Assembly (NCBI GenBank): GCA_040904825.1
Contig: JBBDSU010000061.1
Location: 1-64,000, forward strand
DNA length: 64,000 nt
Direction: 5' to 3'
Source of the DNA: JBBDSU01 sp040904825
GTDB taxonomy: Bacteria > Actinomycetota > Nitriliruptoria > Nitriliruptorales > Nitriliruptoraceae
How positions within the stretch are numbered: the first letter of the stretch is position 1; each line of letters starts with the position of its first letter. The notes beneath the pieces are model-generated. The model was not told the origin of the DNA. It ran no database searches and saw nothing but the letters and a program-made list of their open reading frames with translations. Both the position numbers and the translations under genes were made by a program. Shown here piece by piece: positions 33,338 through 40,944 of this stretch.

Positions 33338-33878
33338 TTACGGCAGGTAGATCTCACTGAACGTGACCACTGTTGCGTCCTTGACGGTGACGGCGAAGAT
33401 CNNNNNNNNNNNNNNNNNNNNNNNNNNNNNNNNNNNNNNNNNNNNNNNNNNNNNNNNNNNNNNNNNNNNNNNNNNNNNNNNNNNNNNNNNNNNNNNNNNN
33501 NGTAGATCTCACTGAACGTGACCACTGTTGCGTCCTTGACGGTGACGGCGAAGATCGCGAAGGGCCCATTGAGGGGACGTACCTGGCCGGACAGGAAGTC
33601 CAACGTGCGACTTCGACCCGCTGGCATTGCTGAGCGCAGTCGATGATCTCGACGATGGCAGCCTCAAGCGACACAGAGAACTCGCGGTCAGGATGTTCGA
33701 CGATGTAGAAGTCGTGAGGCAAATCCTCGCCCGGCCCAATGTCGTCGGCGGCTCGGGCAGCGGCGACCGCTTCGTCACTGATCTCCATCAGGCATGTGGC
33801 GCCGCCAATCCGGCGCACGGTTGCTCGTAAGACGTCAGGATCGCCCGCCGAGTTGCGTCCCCGTGAAGATCCGCTCAT
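33338..33878 (-). pseudogene. Frameshifted hypothetical gene spanning an assembly gap
   Basis: The 5' part (from ATG 33878) encodes a soluble protein with a DFYIVEHPDREFSVSLEAAI segment. The 3' part is read in another frame and ends with PFAIFAVTVKDATVVTFSEI-Y-L-P and a TAA at 33338. Joining them requires a one-base change in roughly 33600-33640. Once the artificial gap and its duplicated 55 bases are removed, the locus is 386 bases, one short of a whole 129-codon gene. A base lost near the contig end is as likely as a true mutation. The tail pattern is familiar from short unknown actinobacterial proteins. Confidence 0.55.
33347..33556. other. Artefactual gap with 55-bp duplicated flanks
   Basis: Bases 33347-33401 and 33502-33556 are identical over 55 positions and flank 100 N. 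The most economical reading is two contigs that overlap by one k-mer of 55 and were joined by a scaffolder without merging. Removing 155 bases restores continuity of the downstream reading frame. Confidence 0.88.
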
Positions 33879-33911
33879 GGCGGACCCCAACGATCAGGCA
33901 TACCGCTGGGT

Positions 33912-34505
33912 TCAGGCGTGCCGCTGGCTCGACAGTTGCCGGTGAAACCACCAGCCCGCCGCAGCCAAGCCAGCGCCTGCGGCGACCGGCATCCATGCGA
34001 TGACGATCGCGCTGGCCGCGACGACGCTGCCCAACCAGGCAGTCGGCTGGGCAATGGCCTGGATCACGAGGTATCTCGTCAACGGCTGCCGCAGCACACG
34101 AACCTCCACCCGGGCCATCAGCGGGATGCCGCCAACGAGCGACGCGCACGTGAACAGCAGCGGCACCAATGCGACCAACAGATGCACCGGGCCGGAAAAC
34201 GCGACCGGATAGGCAAGCAGAGAGAGGATCCCGACGATAACGGCGAAGACGCTCGTTGCCATGCCGTCAGGATTGGCCAGGATGAACAGCAGCGCCACAA
34301 GCATCAGGACCCACTGTCCTCGATCGTTGGCGACCAGGGCGATCGTCCCCAGCGCCGCGACCACCGTTGCCACAGTCAGCATCCAGCCGGGAAACCAACG
34401 TCCGGCCAGTTCGACACGCACACGCGGCGCGCGGTTCCTCCCCACCGGAGAGAACGTTCGCAGAATGCCCGCCAGGCGCTGGCTCCATTGTTCAGGACGG
34501 TTCAT
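33912..34505 (-). CDS. Membrane protein at the end of the MoxR-DUF58 cluster
   Basis: A 197-residue protein. The N-terminus is basic and cytoplasmic, then come four to six hydrophobic helices. Examples are GWMLTVATVVAALGTIALVA, WVLMLVALLFILAN and IVGILSLLAYPV. It overlaps the DUF58 stop by four bases, which implies coupled synthesis. In many actinobacteria this position is held by a transglutaminase-like membrane protein; this one is far shorter and has no such catalytic domain. No family recognised. Confidence 0.65.
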   Translation of the reverse strand: MNRPEQWSQRLAGILRTFSPVGRNRAPRVRVELAGRWFPGWMLTVATVVAALGTIALVANDRGQWVLMLVALLFILANPDGMATSVFAVIVGILSLLAYPVAFSGPVHLLVALVPLLFTCASLVGGIPLMARVEVRVLRQPLTRYLVIQAIAQPTAWLGSVVAASAIVIAWMPVAAGAGLAAAGWWFHRQLSSQRHA

Positions 34506-35887
34506 CGGCGCCTCGGCCGAGCGACCGCAGCCACCTGGAGACTGACGGCAAGCGTCGTGAGATCATCGACAGATGGCGTCCATTCCACGACCTCGACCCC
34601 GCCGCGCACAAGCTCGGCGATGCGATCCTGGCGTTCGATTTCGATGATCCGATGGGCGTTGCGCTCGGCAATGCCGAGATGGCCGACTTCCACTGGTGGC
34701 AGCACATCGACCGCGAACACTCGATGTCCATGCCGCGCCCACTGCACCGCAACTGTTGTCGGCTCGTCGTCGAGGAATGTCGACAGCACCACAACCATCG
34801 CACCCGACGGAATCTGTGGTGGTCGTTGAATCGGTCGCGCATCACCTGCGGGAGTCGCTTCCGCGAGGGCATGCACAACGCGCTGCAGATGTCGCTGGCC
34901 ACCGGCAGGACGCACCGGCACCCGAGTCCCTGCCAGGTCAACGAATCCGACTCGGTCACCCGCTTCGAGGTATCCAGCTGCAATCGAAGCAGCAGCGTGG
35001 CGGGCGATATCCAGCGAGGTCGGATCGCCAGGATGCAGCGCTCCCATGCCCGACCAGGTCGTCGTATCCGGACCGACTTCATCACGGGAATCGAGCACCA
35101 GCGTGATGACAGCATCCGCGGTTGCCAAGGTGCGACGTACGAACAAGTCAGTCACCGCCCCCGCTGCCCCGGTCGCACCGGCCGCACCAGCAGCTCCGGC
35201 GCCACGCCCAGATTCCCGCAAAGTGACGCGCCAGTCGATGCGCCGCAGCCGAGAGCCTGCCGCAAACGGCGCAACATCGTGGAGGTCACCGCCATCGCCG
35301 ACACGCCGCGATCCGTGCGATCCGGTCATGCCCTGCAGCCGCGGCGGCAACGGCAGACGCCCGAGCGGGTGGGCGACAGGCAGCACGGTGGCACGCACAG
35401 GTCCGGCGGTACGTCCGTCGCTGCGCACAAGCCTGTCCGCACCCGCTTCCTGGTGCGCCACTGAGAACACCGGCTGACGGCCTGTCCGTGTGCCAGCGAT
35501 GGAGACATCGATCTCGCGAGCCACGCTGCTGTCGATCACGACGTCGGTAGCCCGATGATCGGGTGCGGCGAGGCGCAACAACGCCATCGCCGAGCCCGCA
35601 GCAGGGTCGATGTTGATGGTGGAGGTAACTCTGCCGGTGGCGGCGGCTCGCTGCGGCACCGTCACCGAAAACCTGCTTGGTTCATGCGGGCGACTCATCC
35701 AGCTCCACACGAGCCCCATCAACACTGGCCCGGCAATGACGACGAGATCCGCGCGCCCGGTCCCCAGTCCCACCAGTGCCAGGCCACACGCTGCCAACGC
35801 CGACGCCACCGCTGTGCCTGCCGGACGCCACGGTCCACCGGCCACGGTCACCAGGTCCGGCAATCGCGCCGCGGCCGGACGCATCAT
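34502..35887 (-). CDS. DUF58 domain protein
   Basis: A 461-residue protein. The N-terminus has two hydrophobic helices (about 25-65). A beta-rich middle follows, then the DUF58 signature near DVAPFAAGSRLRRIDWRVTL. Next comes an Ala/Gly-rich loop (G-A-A-G-A-A-G-A-T-G-A-A-G-A) and a VWA-like fold with the D-S-R-D metal-site-like stretch (VITLVLDSRDEV). DUF58 proteins accompany MoxR AAA+ ATPases and are thought to help assemble envelope or metal-containing complexes. The start ATG overlaps the moxR stop. The tandem A-A-G loop is likely flexible. Confidence 0.85.
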   Translation of the reverse strand: MMRPAAARLPDLVTVAGGPWRPAGTAVASALAACGLALVGLGTGRADLVVIAGPVLMGLVWSWMSRPHEPSRFSVTVPQRAAATGRVTSTINIDPAAGSAMALLRLAAPDHRATDVVIDSSVAREIDVSIAGTRTGRQPVFSVAHQEAGADRLVRSDGRTAGPVRATVLPVAHPLGRLPLPPRLQGMTGSHGSRRVGDGGDLHDVAPFAAGSRLRRIDWRVTLRESGRGAGAAGAAGATGAAGAVTDLFVRRTLATADAVITLVLDSRDEVGPDTTTWSGMGALHPGDPTSLDIARHAAASIAAGYLEAGDRVGFVDLAGTRVPVRPAGGQRHLQRVVHALAEATPAGDARPIQRPPQIPSGAMVVVLSTFLDDEPTTVAVQWARHGHRVFAVDVLPPVEVGHLGIAERNAHRIIEIERQDRIAELVRGGVEVVEWTPSVDDLTTLAVSLQVAAVARPRRR

Positions 35888-36864
35888 GGCATCGAGTGAG
35901 GCGCGACCGAGGGTCCGGCGACGGCGTCCAGCACCTCTTCGACAACGGTGACCGACGATGTCCCGCTGGCCCAACTCTGCGGTGTCAGCGTCACCCGGTG
36001 GGCCAGAACGTCGACCGCGATCGCCTTGACGTCCTCTGGCGTCACATAATCGCGCCCGTCGATGGCGGCGATCGCGCGCGCTACCAACAGCAGCGTCTGT
36101 GTACCCCGAGGTGACGCCCCAACCTCGACGGCCCGATGGTCGCGAGTGGCAGCGGCCAGGTCGACGCAGTACCTGACGACGTCGCTATCGACGTCGATCG
36201 CCTCGACGGCAGCCTGCAACGCCAGCAGTTCGGTGGCATCGATCACCGGTTGAACCGGTGCAGCCTCGGCCCGTCGGGCAACACGGCGCTCAAGGACGTC
36301 CGCCTCGGCTTCGCGATCGGGGTAGCCCACCGCCAGCCGGACCATGAAGCGGTCGAGCTGCGCCTCAGGCAGCGGGTAGGTGCCCTCGTATTCGACGGGG
36401 TTCGCTGTAGCCATCACATGAAACGGTGCCGGCAGGACGAACGTGTGGCCTTCAACCGTCACCTGGCGTTCCGCCATGGCTTCCAGGAGTGCCGACTGCG
36501 TCTTGGGCGCCGTCCGATTGATCTCATCAGCCAGGAGCAGTCCGGTGAACACCGGGCCCTGGCGAAAAACAAACTTGGCTTGCGCCGGGTCGTAGACGTA
36601 CGAACCGGTGATATCGGCGGGCAACAGGTCGGGCGTGCACTGAATCCGCCCGAAGTCGAGCCCCAGGGCCGTGGCCAAGCTGCGGGCGGCAAGCGTCTTG
36701 CCGAGCCCAGGAACATCCTCGAACAGCACGTGGCCGCCCGCCAGAATGGCGGCGAGTCCGGTCCGCAGCGCAGCGGTCATCCCCACCACAACGGTGCCCA
36801 CTTCGTCAAGGACGGCGGTGGCGATGTTGGCCACCTGTTCGGCGGATCGGCCAGCTTGCGTCAT
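35884..36864 (-). CDS. MoxR family AAA+ ATPase
   Basis: A 326-residue chaperone-like ATPase. It shows Walker A (EDVPGLGKTLAARSLA), Walker B (LLADEINRTAPKTQSALLEA) and sensor 1 (FHVMATANPVEYEGTYPLPE). An arginine finger (LDRFMVRLAVGYP) and sensor 2 in the C-terminal lid (ASPRGTQTLLLVARA) complete the set. MoxR proteins work with VWA/DUF58 partners, here directly downstream with ATGA overlap. It is soluble. No missing motif. Confidence 0.94.
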   Translation of the reverse strand: MTQAGRSAEQVANIATAVLDEVGTVVVGMTAALRTGLAAILAGGHVLFEDVPGLGKTLAARSLATALGLDFGRIQCTPDLLPADITGSYVYDPAQAKFVFRQGPVFTGLLLADEINRTAPKTQSALLEAMAERQVTVEGHTFVLPAPFHVMATANPVEYEGTYPLPEAQLDRFMVRLAVGYPDREAEADVLERRVARRAEAAPVQPVIDATELLALQAAVEAIDVDSDVVRYCVDLAAATRDHRAVEVGASPRGTQTLLLVARAIAAIDGRDYVTPEDVKAIAVDVLAHRVTLTPQSWASGTSSVTVVEEVLDAVAGPSVAPHSMP

Positions 36865-37391
36865 CGGATCATTCCGGACGTTGAGGACTGGTGGGTGGCT
36901 GATGGTCTTGAGTCGTTGCTCAGCTGCTCAACGGCGGTCAAGCAGTGAGCCATATCACGATGACGAATCGGCGCTTGGACCGTGCCGGCGATCAGGACAC
37001 TGTAGGCGAAGGTCCCAAGGGCCTTTTCAGCTGCGTCGCGACGGTCGGGGTCGTCAACATCGATGCCCAGATGGTGCAGGCGGCGGGTTGCGGTCGCCGC
37101 GAGTCGGTCGACAGCGACCTGTCCAGCGCCTTTGGACCCGCGGCCGTAGGACCACGACAGTCGCATCAGCTCGCGGCGGGTTCCTGCCCGGCGTGGCGAC
37201 GCGGGGGTGGCGGGACGCTGGTCGGGTTCGACAGGCTGTGCAGGCAGCACGAATCCCACAGCAAGGACCGCTGCCGCGATCAACAGACTGTGCGGTACCG
37301 GTACCCCAAGCGCCCACGCTCCACACGCAGCCAGAGTTGCCAGCACACCAATGGTCACGATCCGATTGCGCTCGTCGGCACGCTGGCTCAT
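36861..37391 (-). CDS. Hypothetical membrane protein in the MoxR cluster
   Basis: A 176-residue protein. The N-terminus carries two adjacent hydrophobic helices (about 10-50, ending VPVPHSLLIAAAVLAVGFVL). A basic cytoplasmic region and a helical domain follow (RRELMRLSWSYGRGSKGAGQ, then a R-L-H-H-L-G-I-D motif). It overlaps both neighbours by four bases, so it is embedded in the operon between DUF4129 and moxR. The soluble part resembles the cytoplasmic tails found in other MoxR clusters of actinobacteria, but I cannot name the family. Confidence 0.65.
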   Translation of the reverse strand: MSQRADERNRIVTIGVLATLAACGAWALGVPVPHSLLIAAAVLAVGFVLPAQPVEPDQRPATPASPRRAGTRRELMRLSWSYGRGSKGAGQVAVDRLAATATRRLHHLGIDVDDPDRRDAAEKALGTFAYSVLIAGTVQAPIRHRDMAHCLTAVEQLSNDSRPSATHQSSTSGMIR

Positions 37392-38137
37392 CGCCGCCCC
37401 TCGCCGGTCGTGACGCCGTTCGTGCCAATCTTGGCAACGTGGGATGCATCCCAATACTCGGCAAGTCGAATGAGGCTGGCTCTTGCCGCGATCACATCGC
37501 CGTCGGTTGGTCGGCGATGCGCGAAGCGGACGCGGTGGTAGAGCCGGAGCAATGTCGCGGCTGCTACGGGATCCGCATCGAGCCGTTCAAGGATGCTCAT
37601 CGTGAACTCTGTCGGTGTCTGCGATGGCGCGCGAGCGACTCCTGATGCGGCGGCAGCTTCCTCCAGTGCGATCCAGGCGGCAATGACCGCGTCGCCAGGA
37701 TCTGCGATCTCGTCGAGCCGGGAAAGTGCTGTCTCAAGCCCCTGCTGCATCTCGGGCAACCGAGGATCAGCCCCATCAACCAGCATTCCGCCTGGACTCG
37801 AGGCGGAGCGCCGGCGTGCTTTGCCGCTGAACGTGATCCTTCGCAGGATCCGCCAGAGCACAAGAGCGGCAACGATCGCAACGATGACTCGCGCGACAAT
37901 GTCGAGCCACCTCAGATCCCAGTCTCGTTGCGGAGGGAGCTCATCGAGATCGTCATCTGCAATGTTCAGATCGAGTTCGGGAAGTTGATCGAATCGATCC
38001 GCGAGCGAAAATCCGAAGTCGCGGGATTCGAACTCCCACGGGCCAGCAAATGCACTGGCCAGGAGGACAAACATCATGAGGCCAAACCCGGCAGCAACGG
38101 CGCCAGCCACGCGCGACCGCGATGGCCGCCTAGCCAC
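37388..38137 (-). CDS. DUF4129-type membrane protein
   Basis: About 249 residues from GTG 38137, which overlaps the upstream stop by eight bases. Two membrane helices (about 10-30 and 75-100) flank an extracytoplasmic stretch (LADRFDQLPELDLNIADDDL). A cytoplasmic helical domain follows, with the DUF4129 features A-W-I-A-L-E-E, R-A-P-S-Q-T-P-T-E-F and a LYHRVRFAHRRPT end. DUF4129 proteins usually stand beside MoxR and DUF58 genes or are fused to transglutaminase modules. Confidence 0.8.
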   Translation of the reverse strand: MARRPSRSRVAGAVAAGFGLMMFVLLASAFAGPWEFESRDFGFSLADRFDQLPELDLNIADDDLDELPPQRDWDLRWLDIVARVIVAIVAALVLWRILRRITFSGKARRRSASSPGGMLVDGADPRLPEMQQGLETALSRLDEIADPGDAVIAAWIALEEAAAASGVARAPSQTPTEFTMSILERLDADPVAAATLLRLYHRVRFAHRRPTDGDVIAARASLIRLAEYWDASHVAKIGTNGVTTGEGRR

Positions 38138-38573
38138 GGGTCGATGGTCCCGTCGCGGGCAGCTGACCGAACTCCTCGCCACGGGCTGGATTGAACGTCA
38201 GATCCAACCCCACCCAGATCGTCTTTGACCAGCCGTAGAGCACGAATGGGATGAGCGCGTTGAGCACCAGGCCACCGATAAGCAGTCCGGTCCACGGCAC
38301 ATCGGGCCAAGTGACGAGCATGCCGCCGACGAACCATCCACCAAAGACCACAAGCACGATCGCCATGATCACCGTCATGGCGCCGACCCAGTAGCCCTCT
38401 TCGCGGACGAACGAGAATCCACATGTGGGGCAGGACGGTTTCAGTTCGGTGAGCCCTGCGAACACGCCACGGCCTCCGCAGTGCGGGCATGCGCCCATCA
38501 AGCCGCGGCCAAGTGGAGCAACTCGCGAGGAACGGGCCGCAGAAGCTGGTGTACGCGGGTCCGAGCCTGTCAC
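38130..38573 (-). CDS. DUF983 zinc-ribbon membrane protein
   Basis: About 147 residues from GTG 38573 (GAGG upstream). A 4-Cys zinc ribbon (ACPHCGGRGVF then CPTCGFSF) near the start is followed by two hydrophobic helices separated by a turn, the DUF983 layout. The rest is a short tail. The cysteines are all present, so it should bind Zn. Its function is unknown. It opens the group that continues with the DUF4129 and moxR genes. Confidence 0.82.
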   Translation of the reverse strand: MTGSDPRTPASAARSSRVAPLGRGLMGACPHCGGRGVFAGLTELKPSCPTCGFSFVREEGYWVGAMTVIMAIVLVVFGGWFVGGMLVTWPDVPWTGLLIGGLVLNALIPFVLYGWSKTIWVGLDLTFNPARGEEFGQLPATGPSTRG

Positions 38574-38652
38574 GGTGACCTCGTCGTGTCGCGTCTGAAG
38601 GCACACCGTAACGGCGTCGCGTCCAGCCACGAGCACTCGCCGTCGACGGCCA

Positions 38653-39351
38653 TCAATCAGCCGAGGCTTCCCGCGACGCGACAGCACGCGCCAACACTTC
38701 GCTGAACACCGCCGCTGGCTGCGCGCCTGTGATCGCGAACCGTCGATCGATGACGAAGAAAGGGACTCCGGTGACGCCCAGCGACCGCGCCAGCTCAAGG
38801 TCTTGCTCAACAGCGGGCTGGTAGCGGCCGTCGTCCAGCGCGCCACGAACCTCGGCAGCGTCAAGTCCGACATCGGCGGCGAGATCAACCAGGTCGTCGT
38901 CACGGCCAACGTGCCTGCCTTCGCAGAAATGGGCCCGGAGCAACCGTTCCTTCAGGTCGTACTGCAGGCCGCGGTCGTAGGCCAGATGCAGGACTTGGTG
39001 GGCCTTGCGCGTGGACGCGACTTGCTGGCTGGAAAAGTCGAACTGCAGCCCAGCCTCTGCCGCCACACGGGCGACTTCGTCCTGGAGGCGGGCCGCACCA
39101 TCGCGGGTGATGCCCTTGTGATCCACCAGAAAATCGAGAGCGGAACCTTCAAAATCTTCGGGAGTATCGGGTGAGAGCAAGAAACTGTGAAACGTCACGT
39201 CCACCGGTGGGGTGCCGCTCTCAACGAAGTCGACAATCCCGTCCTCAAGGTGGCGCTTGCCGATGTAGCACCACGGACAGGCGACGTCAGACCAGACGTG
39301 AACGGTCAACGGTTCGGACGCTGCAAACTCGGGAACGGCGGACTCAGACAC
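38653..39351 (-). CDS. DsbA family oxidoreductase (FrnE-like)
   Basis: A 232-residue thioredoxin-fold protein of the FrnE branch, with no signal peptide. The active site is CPWCYIGKRHLEDG near residue 25. The FHSFLLSPD and A-H-Q-V-L-H-L-A-Y motifs and the cis-Pro loop VTGVPFFVIDRRFAITGAQP are typical. Likely cytoplasmic, in disulfide exchange or isomerisation. The GTG start is supported by a good reading frame but a weak ribosome site. It follows an unrelated SAM-like gene and precedes the DUF983 group with 79 bases between. Confidence 0.88.
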   Translation of the reverse strand: MSESAVPEFAASEPLTVHVWSDVACPWCYIGKRHLEDGIVDFVESGTPPVDVTFHSFLLSPDTPEDFEGSALDFLVDHKGITRDGAARLQDEVARVAAEAGLQFDFSSQQVASTRKAHQVLHLAYDRGLQYDLKERLLRAHFCEGRHVGRDDDLVDLAADVGLDAAEVRGALDDGRYQPAVEQDLELARSLGVTGVPFFVIDRRFAITGAQPAAVFSEVLARAVASREASAD

Positions 39352-39403
39352 AGCGCGAATCCGTCCCAGCCCTTGGTGCCAACGGTCTGTGGTGCTGTCG
39401 CAT

Positions 39404-40156
39404 CTATTGGTACTCGTCTCGACGTCTCCCGAGGTAGACGGTATTCGACGATTCTCCGCCGGTATAGAAGTTCGGGAACGCGACCACTTCGGCGCGCACG
39501 TCGACAAACACCGTGCCCAGGATGTCCAGGAACTCCTCGTCCGGCAGGGCATCGGACCACAAGCCGAAGACGCCACCGGGACGCAGATCCCGCGCCAAGC
39601 GCTCCATCCCCTGCGGCGTGTAGAAGTCAGTGTGGCTGGCGTTCAGCAGGTGCGACGGAGTGTGATCGATGTCGACAAGGATGGCATCCACCTGTTGACC
39701 AGGTGCTTCGGGCCACAGCGCCTCATCGCCACGGACCATTCCGAAGAAGTCGTCACACACGATGTGGCATCGGGAGTCGCCAACCAGCGCGTGAGTTTCG
39801 GGCAACAGTCCGTTGGTGTGCCAGTCGATGACATGGCTGAGGGCTTCTACGACGAGCAGCGACTCCACTCTGGGATCTTCCAGGACCGCGCGTGCCGTGT
39901 AGCCGAGTCCGAGTCCTCCCACCACGACGTCAAGCGACGTTCGATCCAGCATGTCGAGGCCCAGCTTGGCAAGCGCGACCTCGCCTGCGGTGAACAGGCT
40001 CGACATGAGGAATTCGTCGCCGAGCTTGACCTCATACACGTCGACCTTGCGCATCGGCTCACGACGACGACGCAGGCTGAGCACTCCCATCGGCGTCGCG
40101 ACGTTCGCCAACTCTGCAAACGATGCATTCACCGCAGACCCCTTCGTTGCATCCAC
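39404..40156 (-). CDS. Spermidine synthase-like/class I SAM-dependent methyltransferase fold protein
   Basis: A 250-residue protein with a Rossmann-type fold. The VVVGGLGLGYTARAVLEDPR motif is the nucleotide-binding strand-loop-helix, followed by VESLLVVEALSHVIDWHTNG, and an Asp-rich active-site-like VDAILVDIDHTPSHLLN. This matches the SpeE superfamily of unknown members in actinobacteria, which may methylate or transfer aminopropyl groups. Key SpeE residues for putrescine are not evident, so a polyamine role is not claimed. An alternative GTG 24 bases downstream is possible. Confidence 0.7.
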   Translation of the reverse strand: MDATKGSAVNASFAELANVATPMGVLSLRRRREPMRKVDVYEVKLGDEFLMSSLFTAGEVALAKLGLDMLDRTSLDVVVGGLGLGYTARAVLEDPRVESLLVVEALSHVIDWHTNGLLPETHALVGDSRCHIVCDDFFGMVRGDEALWPEAPGQQVDAILVDIDHTPSHLLNASHTDFYTPQGMERLARDLRPGGVFGLWSDALPDEEFLDILGTVFVDVRAEVVAFPNFYTGGESSNTVYLGRRRDEYQ

Positions 40157-40227
40157 TCTACGGCCACCAGACTGTTCGGCCGGATGCGCGGCCTCTCACC
40201 GTCGATCCGCTCGACAAGCGAGCGCCG

Positions 40228-40815
40228 TCAGCGGTCGGCCGCAAGCACCGATTGGATCTGCTGATCAATCGAGCGTGCTACCGACGCCCGGGTTTCCTGC
40301 GTGCGTGCACGTGCAGCAGCCGTAAACCGGCCGACGGCTTCGACCGCGCCGAGTTTCGCCTGTCCCTGCCAGTCGGTTGCTTCGAGCCGGGCCAGATGTT
40401 CCTGAAGCGCCGCATCCACTGTCCCCAAGCGTCGGGCGACTGACGGCTTCAATTCCTCCAGCGCGGCCGTGTCAATGTCGACCGCGCCATCCCCGGCATC
40501 CACCGCTGGCATCGCGACCGGCGACCCGTTCACCGCGATGCGGACGGGCGCGCCACCAAGTGCATGGGCGATGTTGCTCGTAGCGAGCGACACGGCCTCC
40601 GCAATCTGACCCAGATCCTTCAGCAGCGCACGGGAAAAATCGACAGCAATCTGGCCGATCTCTGTCTTGAATCCGACGGCGTTCGGTCCGAAATACCTCA
40701 CGGTGACAGCATCTTGGGTGAGCAACTGCAGGTCGAGGCGTATCCGCTCGAACTGCTGCGTCGCGAACGACGCGTACTGGACGATCGACGCTGGATTGAC
40801 ACGAATGACAGCCAT
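40228..40815 (-). CDS. Double WXG100-like protein (candidate T7SS substrate)
   Basis: A 195-residue helical protein with no signal peptide. Residues 5-88 fit one WXG100 hairpin: helix, a turn with Y-F-G-P-N-A-V-G-F instead of W-x-G, then a helix. Residues 112-195 form a second hairpin with W-Q-G at 149-151 and the expected small/hydrophobic spacing. Two hairpins in one chain would mimic the usual heterodimer. It sits 129 bases from, and on the same strand as, the EssC-type ATPase, the known energy source for such proteins. Inference from pattern; no WXG gene pair is otherwise present. Confidence 0.62.
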   Translation of the reverse strand: MAVIRVNPASIVQYASFATQQFERIRLDLQLLTQDAVTVRYFGPNAVGFKTEIGQIAVDFSRALLKDLGQIAEAVSLATSNIAHALGGAPVRIAVNGSPVAMPAVDAGDGAVDIDTAALEELKPSVARRLGTVDAALQEHLARLEATDWQGQAKLGAVEAVGRFTAAARARTQETRASVARSIDQQIQSVLAADR

Positions 40816-40944
40816 CTCGACAACTCCCCCTGATTCGAATCGATCTCAGACCGACAATGCCCCAAGGACCCCGTCCCACCAACACCCTAATGATCGACTC
40901 CCACATGACGAACGGGAGTTCAGAGAGTCTGGGGACAAGCATGC

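Noticed and set aside
33347..33556. Apparent 55-bp direct repeat or insertion site
   Set aside because: Exact k-mer length around N bases points to an assembly artefact, not to a mobile element or target duplication.
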